A DNA stretch of 64,000 nt from JANQIO01 sp965601975. GTDB taxonomy: Bacteria > Pseudomonadota > Gammaproteobacteria > Pseudomonadales > Halieaceae. Shown piece by piece: positions 44,701 through 54,000 of this stretch (position 1 is the stretch's first letter; every line of letters starts with the position of its first letter). Where the stretch lies: assembly GCA_965601975.1 (NCBI GenBank), contig OZ271856.1, positions 1,426,001 through 1,490,000 on the forward strand, given 5' to 3'. The position numbers were made by a program, and so were the translations under genes. The notes beneath the pieces were generated by a model. That model ran no database searches, was not told where the DNA came from, and saw nothing but the letters and a program-made list of their open reading frames with translations.

Positions 44701-47700
44701 CCCTCGCAGACCTGGATGGGCTGGGGGCGATCAGCTACCAGTGGCAGCGCAACGGCTCTGATATCACCGGCGCGACCAGCTCGACCTACACGCTGGCCCA
44801 GGTCGATGTGGGTGCCACGATCACTGTGGTAGCCAGCTATGTCGATGGTGGCAGCACCCCGGAATCCGTCAGCAGCGCCGGCGTTGGCCCTATCAACAAC
44901 CTCAACGATGCTCCCACCGGTACGGTGTCCATCAGCGGTACGCCCACCGAGGACTCCACGTTAACAGCCTCCAATACGTTGGCCGATGAAGACGGCCTGG
45001 GCGCGATCAGCTACCAGTGGCAGCGCAACGGTGCTGACATTACCGGCGAGACGGGCTCGACCTACACGCTGACCCAGGCCGATGTAGGCACGACGATCAC
45101 CGTGGTGGCGAGCTACACCGACGGCCAGAGCACGGCCGAGCAGGTCAGCAGCGCCGGTGTGGGCCCGATCAACAATCTCAACGATGCCCCGACCGGAACG
45201 GTGTCTATCAGCGGTACGCCCACCGAGGACTCCACGCTGACCGCATCCAATACCCTGGCCGACGAGGACGGCCTGGGTGTCATCAGCTACCAGTGGCAAC
45301 GCAACGGTTCCGATATCACCGGCGAAACAGGCACCACGTACACACTGACCCAGGCGGACGTGGGCACCAACATTACCGTCGTCGCGAGCTACACCGACGG
45401 TCAGGGTAATCCTGAGCAGGTCAGCAGTGGCGGCGTCGGCCCCATCAACAACCTTAACGATGCCCCCACCGGTACAGTGGTCATCGATAATATGAGCCCC
45501 GCAGAAGGCGCAACCCTGACCGCGTCGAATACCCTGGCCGACGAGGACGGCCTCAGCGGGCCCGTGAGCTACCAGTGGTACCGGGACGCCGCGCCCATTG
45601 GCGGCGCAACCAGCAACACGTATACCCTGGGGCCAGCTGACGTTGGCGGAGTCATCAGCGTCGAGGCCAGCTACACCGATGATCTCGGCAACCCCGAGAG
45701 TGTCTTCAGCGGCAACACGGCAGCGGTCACCAATACCAACAACTCGCCCACGGGTTCCGTGACCATCAGCGGCACAGCCACCGAGGACTCCACGCTCACG
45801 GCGGCAAATACCCTGGCCGACCTCGACGGCCTCGGCGCGATCAGCTACCAGTGGCAGCGCGACGGTTCGGATATCACGGGCGCGACCGGTGCCACTTACA
45901 CCCTGGCCCAGGCCGACGTGGGCGCTACCATAACGGTGGTGGCGAGTTACGTCGATGGCGGCAGCACCCCGGAATCTGTCAGCAGTGCCGGGGTGGGGCC
46001 GGTGGCCAACCTCAATGACGCACCCTCGGGCGCCGTCACTATCAGCAACACGACACCGGCCGACGGAGATACGCTCACCGCGTCCAATACGCTTGCAGAT
46101 GAAGACGGGCTCAGCGGGCCCATCAGTTACCAGTGGTACCGGGACGGGCTCGCCATTGGCGGTGCGACCGGAACGAGCTATACGGTGGGCGCGGGTGATA
46201 TCGCGTCCCTGATCAGCGTCGAAGCCACGTACACCGACGACCTGGGCAATCCGGAGAATGTATTCAGCGCGAATACTGCGCCGGTGGCTGCCGTGCCGCC
46301 GCCTCCACCGCCGCCCCCGGTGAACAATCCACCGGAGGGCTCGGTGTCGGTCAGCGGAGAGCCTTTTGAAGACCAGGTGCTAACCGCGTCCAACACACTG
46401 GCAGACCTGGATGGCCTGGGTACGATCAGCTACCAGTGGCAGCGGGACGGCGTCGATATCGGCGGCGCCACGGGCGATACCTACACGCTGGGGCAAAGTG
46501 ATGTCGGCTCGGTCATCAGCGTGACCGCCAGCTATGTCGACGGCCAGGCGAATTCCGAATCGGTGACCAGCGCCACGACCGGCACGATCCAGAACGTAAA
46601 TGACGCGCCGGTTGGCGACGTGCTTATCGACAATATCGACCCAGTCCGGGGAGATGTCCTGGTCGCCTATTCCGTATTGTCTGATGAAGATGGAATGGGA
46701 GAGATCAGCTACCAGTGGCAGCGCGACGGTGTAGACATCGCCGGCGCTATACAGGCCAGCTACGTGACCACGGGAGAGGACGTCGGGTCCTCCCTGACGG
46801 TCGTGGCCCGTTATACGGATGCCTTTGGCACGGAAGAGCAGGTGGCCAGCACCGGCACGGCGGTTGTTGCCGATGTGGATGCGCCGGTGCCAGAGCCGCA
46901 GCCTGAGCCCGCCCCTGAACCGGAGCCCGCGCCTGAGCCGATTCCAGAGCCTGTTCCGGAACCGATTCCGGAACCCGCACCAGCGCCGGAACCCGAGCCG
47001 GCTCCTACGCCGGTCACTGAGCCGGAGCCGGAACTGCAATCGACCCCAGAGCCTGAACCCGAAGCGGTGCTGTCCGCACCCGACCCTGCCACGCCAGAGC
47101 CTGTAGCGGCGCCACCTGACGTGGCGCCCGAGACCGGCAGCAGCGCGGAGTCTCCTGCACCTGACCCACAGGATTCTCGCGGAGTTGCTGCGTTTTCTTC
47201 AGGCGGAGTCTCCGGTGAATCGGTCGACTTCAGTTCAGGTTCGGGGTATTCCGGCGGCGTGCAACAAGTCGCGCAGACGGAGCAGACGACGGTCAGCGAA
47301 GACACGGTTGAACAGGTCGCTGAAATACTTCGGGAAGAGGAAGAGGTGGCCGAGTTGCTCGAAATCGCGGCCTCGGGTCGCGCCGACCTGGTGCCGATAC
47401 CGGAGCTCAGGAATGTCGAGGAAGCATCCGACGCACTCGAAGAAATGTTGGCCGCTTCCGGCGCCCAGCTCGAGCTGAGCCACGTCAACTCGGTGCTCAA
47501 CAGCCACGCCATGTGGAAGGCGATCCAGTCCATGAACGAGGAGATCGACGGCGAGCAGGAAGCCGTGACAGCGGACGAACTCGTGGTACGGGTGGCAGCG
47601 ACCACGGGTGCCGGTATTGTCGCCGCGACGGTGGCCTACCTGCTGCGGGGTGGTGCGCTGCTCGCCAGCTTTATCTCCACTTCGCCACTGTGGACGGTGT

Positions 47701-47837
47701 ACGACCCCCTGCCCGTCGTGTCCGGCCACAAGAACCTGGAAGCTGAGCGGGAGTCCCGCCGCAAGCGCGGCAAGAAAGGTGCAGGCCTGAAGGGCGATCG
47801 GGCCGAAGAGATTTTTGAGAGTCTACGGACCTCCTGA
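38760..47837 (+). CDS. Giant LEPR-XLL/DUF4347 repeat protein, 3025 residues
   Basis: A probable surface adhesin-like protein. In order: LEPR-XLL motif (LEPRVLLSAD, 25-34); DUF4347 (about 75-245, with HG at 138-139 and C181); LamG (about 251-475); cadherin-like (476-580); PKD-like and NHL-type propeller (581-944); 19 Ig-like modules of about 92 residues (945-2707, with eight Pro between modules 17 and 18); Pro-Glu stalk; and a C-terminal module with one membrane segment (about 2950-2972), SPLWTVYDPLPV and a basic tail. There is no ordinary Sec signal peptide. Modules are acidic and could bind calcium, which is inference. A smaller paralog and a c-di-GMP enzyme follow. Confidence 0.88.
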   Translation: MAGSGIKRKGGDRASRQTSPVIEELEPRVLLSADAAALLAPGILDPQQATTEYVVDDALEQAQPAVVAAEHSEQRLELVFVDTDTPDYQSLIGGILAQHDEGRQLEVILLDNERDGVHQISDALDRYRHVDAIHIISHGSDGSIDLGATRLDIGNLGQYSQEMGDWYRALDSDADILIYGCNLAFSADGQWLVDELAQLTGADVAASNDLTGHAKLGADWELEYHSGTVESETIVDESVQESWQQALDITTDLEVHLTFDSGQGAQDSSGNNRHGTLNGDAAVDTTPATNQVGSGKLILDGVDDYVDFDAHAAALSTFTQGTISAWINFTSLQDDTIFTLGDGPGNSDFVWFHVENGLLKWDVSDNGAFTVRVNSTNPLNDGNWHHVAVTVGPSGTALYVDGTELTGGNVNYGPGTAASTVFFADLSGLVQSEIGAFDIGGGPDGEFTGLIDDFRIYDRVLTPSDVSELATLNNAPVITSDGGGPTAAINVAENLTAVTTVTATDADLDTPNYTIIGGADSGLFTLGLTSGVLTFDSAPDFESPGDNNGDNVYELIVQAADLNGGTDTQTISVTVTNQAITSVDATGNGVVKAGETYTLNLVADEDATGWVVNWGDGNIDTFVGDPASVTHTYSNAGFTNNITVSATDADGTYYDSALLVANAATGTDGFVLRYSYDPATGQADWASPQTLNTVTPSDLDWAVDVVVGPDGYIYVAGYESQNIVRFDAGTGNQDTGWEISAPNGVVAIDFGPDGMIYAVSDAGWVKRWDVSNTTTVDNTWTLGYTPEVMKFGPDGKVYVGKYVSSGEIYQHDLSDPTWNDDVVWASPPDGIGVRTEQFAFGPDGNLWVARSGGTVLKYDLSGPSPAGSIFASPGQVGGGNPNGPTGVAFGPDGKLYITRVNEVLRYDITDTPLATPEVYVPTTGGLNNPWFTAFTPDFQVYVNSAPTGTVTISGTPTEDQTLTAANTLADIDGLGAISYQWQRNGSDITGETGSTYTLTQTDVGATIAVVASYTDGRGSSESVTSAGVGPINNLNDAPTGTVSITGTPTEDSTLTASNTLADEDGLGAISYQWQRNGSDITGETGSTYTLTQADVGATITVDALYLDGQGTNERESSAGVGPINNLNDAPTGTVSITGTPTEDSTLTASNTLADEDGLGAITYQWQRNGSDITGETGSTYTLTQADVGATITVDALYLDGEGTNERESSAGVGPINNLNDAPTGAVSISGTPTEDSTLTASNTLADEDGLGAITYQWQRNGSDITGETGSTYTLTQADVGATITVDALYLDGEGTNERESSAGVGPINNLNDAPTGAVSISGTPTEDSTLTASNTLADEDGLGAISYQWQRNGSNIVGETGSTYTLTQVDVGTTITVVASYTDGQSTAEQVSSAGVGPINNLNDAPTGAVFISGTPTEDSTLAAGNTLADEDGMGAISYQWQRNGSNISGATNSTYTLTQADVGTTITVVASYTDGQSTPEQVSSAGVGPINNLNDAPTGAVSISGTPTEDSTLTASNTLADEDGLGAISYQWQRNGSNIVGETGATYTLTQVDVGTTITVVASYTDGQSTAEQVSSAGVGPINNLNDAPTGGVFISGTPTEDQLLAAGNTLADEDGMGAISYQWQRNGSDITGATNNTYTLTQADVGTTITVVASYTDGQSTLEQVSSAGVGPVSNQNDAPTGTVSISGTPTEDSTLTASNTLADEDGLGVITYQWQRNGSDITGETGSTYTLTQADVGATITVDALYLDGEGTNERESSAGVGPINNLNDAPTGTVTISGTPTEDSTLTAANTLADEDGLGAISYQWQRNGSDITGETGANYTLTQADVGTTITVVASYTDGQGTAEQVSSAGVGPVNNLNDAPTGTVTIDNMSPAEGATLTASNTLADEDGLSGPINYQWYRDAAPIGGATGNTYTLGPADVGGVISVEASYTDDLGNPESVFSGNTAAVTNVNNSPTGSVTISGTPTEDSTLTAANTLADLDGLGAISYQWQRNGSDITGATSSTYTLAQVDVGATITVVASYVDGGSTPESVSSAGVGPINNLNDAPTGTVSISGTPTEDSTLTASNTLADEDGLGAISYQWQRNGADITGETGSTYTLTQADVGTTITVVASYTDGQSTAEQVSSAGVGPINNLNDAPTGTVSISGTPTEDSTLTASNTLADEDGLGVISYQWQRNGSDITGETGTTYTLTQADVGTNITVVASYTDGQGNPEQVSSGGVGPINNLNDAPTGTVVIDNMSPAEGATLTASNTLADEDGLSGPVSYQWYRDAAPIGGATSNTYTLGPADVGGVISVEASYTDDLGNPESVFSGNTAAVTNTNNSPTGSVTISGTATEDSTLTAANTLADLDGLGAISYQWQRDGSDITGATGATYTLAQADVGATITVVASYVDGGSTPESVSSAGVGPVANLNDAPSGAVTISNTTPADGDTLTASNTLADEDGLSGPISYQWYRDGLAIGGATGTSYTVGAGDIASLISVEATYTDDLGNPENVFSANTAPVAAVPPPPPPPPVNNPPEGSVSVSGEPFEDQVLTASNTLADLDGLGTISYQWQRDGVDIGGATGDTYTLGQSDVGSVISVTASYVDGQANSESVTSATTGTIQNVNDAPVGDVLIDNIDPVRGDVLVAYSVLSDEDGMGEISYQWQRDGVDIAGAIQASYVTTGEDVGSSLTVVARYTDAFGTEEQVASTGTAVVADVDAPVPEPQPEPAPEPEPAPEPIPEPVPEPIPEPAPAPEPEPAPTPVTEPEPELQSTPEPEPEAVLSAPDPATPEPVAAPPDVAPETGSSAESPAPDPQDSRGVAAFSSGGVSGESVDFSSGSGYSGGVQQVAQTEQTTVSEDTVEQVAEILREEEEVAELLEIAASGRADLVPIPELRNVEEASDALEEMLAASGAQLELSHVNSVLNSHAMWKAIQSMNEEIDGEQEAVTADELVVRVAATTGAGIVAATVAYLLRGGALLASFISTSPLWTVYDPLPVVSGHKNLEAERESRRKRGKKGAGLKGDRAEEIFESLRTS
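41592..46880 (+). repeat. 276-bp tandem repeats encoding 19 Ig-like modules
   Basis: The exact period between modules 2 and 3 is 276 bases. Each module carries TLADEDGLG, SYQWQRNG and TYTLTQADVG themes. Higher-order copies exist: modules 5-6 recur as 7-8, and 10-12 as 14-16. Near-identical DNA among modules 2-4 and 9 implies recent duplication or conversion. Confidence 0.9.
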
Positions 47838-47909
47838 CGGCAAATCAGGCGGCCGGTATTCGCTGCCTTGCACCGGTTTTTGGACAGGTCCTCAAAGCAC
47901 TTTTTTGAC

Positions 47910-47940
47910 AAATACTGGCGAATTTTTCGCCAGTATTTTC
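47910..47940. terminator. Bidirectional-looking terminator after the first giant gene
   Basis: A perfect 13-bp stem (47910-47922 and 47926-47938) with a three-T loop and T-rich tail lies 73 bases after the stop. It suggests that the second giant gene has its own promoter in 47941-48063, though I see no convincing -35/-10 there. Confidence 0.75.
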
Positions 47941-48063
47941 CCTGGTTCAGATTCCCTGTGCTCCAGTCCACAGAACGCAACTAAACAGCGGCGAAGGCCC
48001 CTCCATACATCGTTAAATAAAGCAGTAAAGGTCCGTTGAGACTGTATAGGTCCTAGAGCGACG

Positions 48064-51000
48064 ATGGAGTGGTTTAGAAAAAAATGGCGAGGCAGCGACA
48101 AACCGTCGCAACCGGTCTCGCCCATGATCGAGGAGCTGGAACCGCGGCTGCTGCTGTCAGCAGATGCGGCGGGCCTTCTTGCGCCCGGTGTACTCGATCC
48201 CCAACAGGCCACCACCGAAATCGTTGTAGACGACGCACTGGAGCAGGCGCAGCCGGCTATTCGCCAGGCCGAGCACAGCGAGCAGCGCCTCGAACTGGTA
48301 TTCGTCGACACAGATACACCTGACCATGAGCAACTCATTGAGAGCCTGCTCGCCCAGCGCGACGATGGGCGCCAGCTCGAGGTCATCCTGCTCGACAACC
48401 AGCGCGACGGCGTGCGACAGATCTCCAGCGTCCTGGACAGCTACAGCAACGTCGACGCCATCCACATCATTTCCCATGGCGACGAAGGCGGTATCGATCT
48501 CGGCGCAACGCGCCTCGACATCGCGAATCTCAATCAGTACTCCGGGGAGCTGGCAGACTGGTACCGAGCCCTGGACGACAACGCAGACATTCTGATCTAC
48601 GGCTGTAACCTCGCCGCCAGCACCGAGGGCCAGTGGCTGGTTGACCAACTCGGCCAGCTCACCGGCGCCGATATCGCCGCTTCCAACGACCTTACCGGCC
48701 ACGCCGGCCTCGGCGGTGACTGGGACCTGGAGCACCGCACAGGGCAGGTCGAGACTAGCGTTGCGATTGGCAGGGCTCAACAGGCAAGCTGGCAGGGTGT
48801 GCTGGCTGCACCCACAGACCTTACGATCGGTGGGTCGTCAGAGGGCGGCATCGAGCTGAACAGCGATGGCGGTAACGATGTCTACCTGGTGGCGGATGAC
48901 GGGGGTGCGCTGCTGGGCGGGTTGACTACGCTGACTGTCGAAGTCACCTTTGCGATCGATACGCCATCTGCCGACTTCAACACGCTGCTGTCTTACGCGG
49001 CGGGCGGCAATGACGAAGAGCTGGCAGTGTTCGTCGAGAATGACGGCCAGATCCGGTTCTACGCCAATGACGCAGGCGGCTCGATGCAGGTCACCACGGG
49101 CGCCTATGCCCAGCTACTCGACGGGAACACACACCATGTCGCCGTCAGTTGGGACTCCAGCACAGGCGCTGTAGATTTTTACGTCGACGGGGCTTTCGTC
49201 GAAGGTTTCAGCGGTTACAAGACCGGACAGACGATTGCTGCCGGCGGCGAACTCGTCTTCGGGCAGGACCAGGATTCGGTGCTGGGCGGCTTCGATACCA
49301 TCGATTTGTTTTCCGGCACGCTGTATGAAGTCCGCATCTTCGATGATGTGCGTACCGCCGGTGAGATAGCTGCCAACTACGACCAGGCGCTTGCCCCCAC
49401 GGAACCCGGCATGATTGCCAACTGGACATTTGGCGACCTTTCCGCGGGCGGCGTGGTGTCCGAGGCAGTTAGCGGCAATAACCTGACTGTGCAACATGTT
49501 AGCGGAGCGGGATTCAGCGCCAGCACACCGACGCTAAGGCTGGAAATCGCCGAGGACGCGGCCAACACGTCTGTGGTCGGCAGCGTCTATCCCACCGACC
49601 CGGATGTAGGAGACACCTTCACCTATGCATTGACGGACGACGCCGGCGGTCGCTTCACCATAGACAACTCAGGCCAGATTACCGTGGCCAACTCAGCGCT
49701 GCTGGACTATGAAGCCGCGATCTCCCACGACATCACTGTGCGGGTTACGGATTCGACCCTGGCGACCTACGACGAGACCTTCACCGTCTACGTGACGGAT
49801 GTGAATGACGCCCCGGTCCTGCATGGCTGGTACAACGCCGCCTGGGACTACCGCAAGGAAATTACCGTCGATTCTGCGCAGGTTGAGGACGACCTGACAG
49901 ACTTCCCGGTACTGGTCACCTTCCTTGCCGATGCGGAACTGGCTGCCAGCGCGCTCGCCAACGGGGACGATATCCTGTTTACCGCTGCAGATGGCGTGAC
50001 GAAGCTGGACCACGAGATCCAAAGCTACAATCCCGGCACCGGTGCCCTGACGGCCTGGGTGAAGACCGACCTGTCCGCCAACAAGGACACCGAGATCTTC
50101 ATGTATTTCGGCAATGCCGGCGCCAGCAACCAGGAGAACGTGAGTGCCGTCTGGAGCGCCAACTATGTGGGCGTCTGGCACCTGGAGAGTGCACCGACCG
50201 GGGTGGCGGGAGATGTGATAGACAGCACCGGCCAGAATCACGGCAACACGGAAGGTGGCATGAATGCTGCGGATCTGGTCGCCGGCCAGATCGGCAGTGC
50301 CCTGGATTTTGATGAGGTCGACGACCTGCTGCGCATCCCCGACAGCGCGAGCCTGGACACTATCAACGACGAAGCCACCTTCGAGATGTGGATCTGGTGG
50401 GACGACGCCTCGGACGGCGACAGCCAGTTCGTCATGAGCAGCAGCAATCGCTTTAGTGATGCCGATGGTTACGAGTGGGCCTCGCAGGGCGACGGCGACC
50501 ACTTCTTCTACCCGGACGCGATGACGCCGGACGGCAACTACAACCTCGGGCTCAATCCCTATACGGACCAGACCTGGCACCACGTGGCGGCGACCATGAA
50601 CTTCGCTACCAAGGAAGTGCTGATCTACGTGGACGGCACACCGATGGCTTTCACCGTCGAAGGCGTGCCAGGTTCCTGGACCAGCCTCTCTGATGCTGAC
50701 GACCTGCTCTTTGGCGGTAACCCGGACCGGGCTACGCGCTTCTTTGACGGGTTGATGGACGAGATCCGGGTGTCGGATGTGGCGCGCTCCCAGGAGTGGA
50801 TTCAGACTTCGGTGAACAACCAGTCCACCCCTGCGGCCTTTGTCTCGGTGGGCGCGATCGAAAACCGGGACCTGACCCTGACCGATATTGCTGAAAACAC
50901 CGTGTCACCTGCTGGCGATACCGTCGCGGCTATTCTGGCCAGCGGTGGCGGTGACAGAATCTCGGACGAAGATGCAGGCGCCGTTGAGGGGATCGCTGTT

Positions 51001-54000
51001 ACCGGCGTCGACGATACCAACGGTGAATGGCAGTACGACGCCGATGCTGTCGGTACCTGGGTCGCGTTTGGCGCCGTGTCGGACGCGAACGCCGTACTGC
51101 TCGACAGCAGCGCACTGATCCGCTTTGTTCCCGATACGAACTATGACGGCTCCTCAGGGAACATCACGTTCCGCGGCTGGGACCAGACATTGGGGAGCAT
51201 TGGACAGGCAGGCGTCGATGTCTCAAGCAACGGCGGGACAACAGCCTACAGTGCGCTGACGGCCGTAGCTTCACTAACAGTCACTCCCGCGAACGGTAGC
51301 GTCACTATCGACAACACCACCCCGGCCCAGGGCGATACCCTGACGGCGACGGTGACCGATGCCGACGGCGTCTCGGGTGGAATCACCTACCAATGGCAGC
51401 GAGACGGTTCTGATATCGGCGGCGCCACCGGCCAGACCTACGACACCACGCAGGCGGATGTCGGCGCGGTGATTACGGTGGTCGCGAGCTACACCGATGA
51501 CGGCCTCAATCCCGAGGTTGTCACCTCGGCAGGCACCGCCGCGGTCACCAATGTGAATGACGCCGGTAGTGTCAGTATCGACAACACCACCCCGGCCCAG
51601 GGTGACACCCTGACTGCCACTGTGTCCGATGCAGACGGGATTTCGGGTGGGATTACTTACCAGTGGGAGCGTGACGGTTCGAATATCGTCGGCGCCACCG
51701 GCCAGACCTACGACACCACCCAGGCGGATGTCGGCGCGGTGATCACGGTGGTGGCGAGCTATACCGATGACGGATTGACTCCTGAAGTTGTGACTTCCGC
51801 GGGCACCGCGGCCGTCACCAATGTGAATGACGCGGGCAGCGTCAGCATCGACAACACCACGCCGGCCCAGGGTGACACCCTCACCGCGACCGTCTCCGAT
51901 GCCGACGGCATCACCGGCGGCATTGCCTACCAGTGGGAGCGTGACGGTTCGAATATCGTCGGCGCCACCGGCCAGACCTACGACACCACCCAGGCAGACG
52001 TCGGCGCCGTGATCACGGTGGTCGCGAGCTATACCGATGACGGCCTGAACCCTGAAGTCGTGACCTCCGCGGGCACGGCCGCGGTGACCAATGTAAATGA
52101 CGCCGGCAGCGTCAGCATCGACAACACCACCCCGGCCCAGGGCGATACCCTGACTGCCACAGTGTCTGATGGCGACGGGATTTCGGGCGGCATTACCTAC
52201 CAGTGGGAGCGTGACGGTTCGAATATCGTCGGCGCCACCGGCCAGACTTACGACACCACCCAGGCAGATGTGGGCGCGGTGATCACGGTGGTGGCCAGCT
52301 ACACCGATGACGGTCTCAATCCCGAGGTCGTGACCTCGGCGGGCACGGCCGCCGTCACCAATGTGAATGACGCGGGCAGCGTCAGTATCGATAACACGAC
52401 GCCCACCGAAGGGGATACCCTGACGGCGACGGTGAGCGATGCCGACGGGATTTCGGGCGGCATTGCCTACCAGTGGCAGCGCGATGGTTCAGACATCGTC
52501 GGCGCCACCGGCCAGACCTACGACACCACCCAGGCGGATGTCGGCGCGGTGATCACGGTGGTGGCCAGCTACACCGATGACGGTCTCAACCCGGAGGTTG
52601 TGACCTCGGCAGGCACGGCTGCGGTGACCAATGTGAATGACGCCGGCAGCGTCAGCATCGACAACACCACCCCGGCCCAGGGCGACACCCTGACGGCGAC
52701 GGTGACCGATGGCGACGGCATTTCGGGCGGCATTACCTACCAGTGGCAGCGCGATGGTTCAGACATCGGCGGCGCCACCGGCCAAACCTACGACACCACC
52801 CAGGCGGATGTCGGCGCGGTGATCACAGTCGTGGCGAGTTACACCGACGACGGTCTCAACCCCGAAGTCGTGACCTCGGCGGGCACCGCCGCCGTCACCA
52901 ATGTGAATGATGCGGGCAGTGTCAGTATCGATAACACGACGCCCACCGAAGGGGATACCCTGACGGCGACGGTGAGCGATACCGACGGCATTTCGGGCGG
53001 CATCACCTACCAGTGGCAGCGTGACGGTTCCAATATCGTGGGCGCTACCGGCAGCACCTATACCGTGACCGCCGGCGATATTGGCGGCGTGATCAGTGTC
53101 GAAGCCAGCTACACGGACGACGGGCTGACCGGGGAAACCGTGACCAGTGCCGACACTGCTGCCGTTGTAGCGGCGCCTCCGCCCCCGCCACCCCCTCCGC
53201 CGCCACCCCCTCCGCCGCCCCCGCCCCCGGTTAACAATGCGCCAACAGGATCCGTCTCGATCAGTGGGGCTGCAATTGAAGACCAGGTATTGACGGCATC
53301 CAACACCCTGGCCGATCTCGATGGCCTGGGTGCCATCAGCTACCAGTGGCAGCGCAATGGGGTAGACATTGGTGGTGCCACTGGCGATACCTACACGCTG
53401 GGGCAGGGCGATGTCGGTACGGTCATCGCGGTGACCGCCAGCTACACCGACGGGCAGGGTAACGACGAGTCTGTCAGCAGTGTCGCGACTGGCATCGTGC
53501 AGAACGTGAACGATGCGCCCACCGGCGAGGTGTTGATCGACAATGTCACACCTGTCCGGGGCGATGTACTGGTCGCCTTTTCACTGTTGTCCGATGAGGA
53601 TGGCATGGGTGAGGTCAGCTACCAGTGGCAGCGCAACGGTGTGGACGTGGCGGGTGCCAACCAGGTCAGCTATGTGACGACCGGGGATGACGTCGGTGCG
53701 ACCCTGACCGTAATCGCCAGCTATACCGACAATTTCGGCACCGATGAGCAGGTGGCCAGCGCCAGTACTGCACTGGTCGAAGATCTCGTTGAGCCCGCTC
53801 CAGAACCGGAACCCGAGCCCGCTCCAGAGCCTGAGCCCGAGCCTGTTCCAGAACCGGAGCCTGAACCTGAACCCGAACCCGTTCCGGAGCCCGAACCCGA
53901 ACCGGAACCTGAGCCTGCACCGGCACCCGAACCCGCGCCGGCTCCCGAGCCGGAACCGGAGTCCGTTCTTTCGGTGCAGGACCCATCGGCGCCTGAACAA

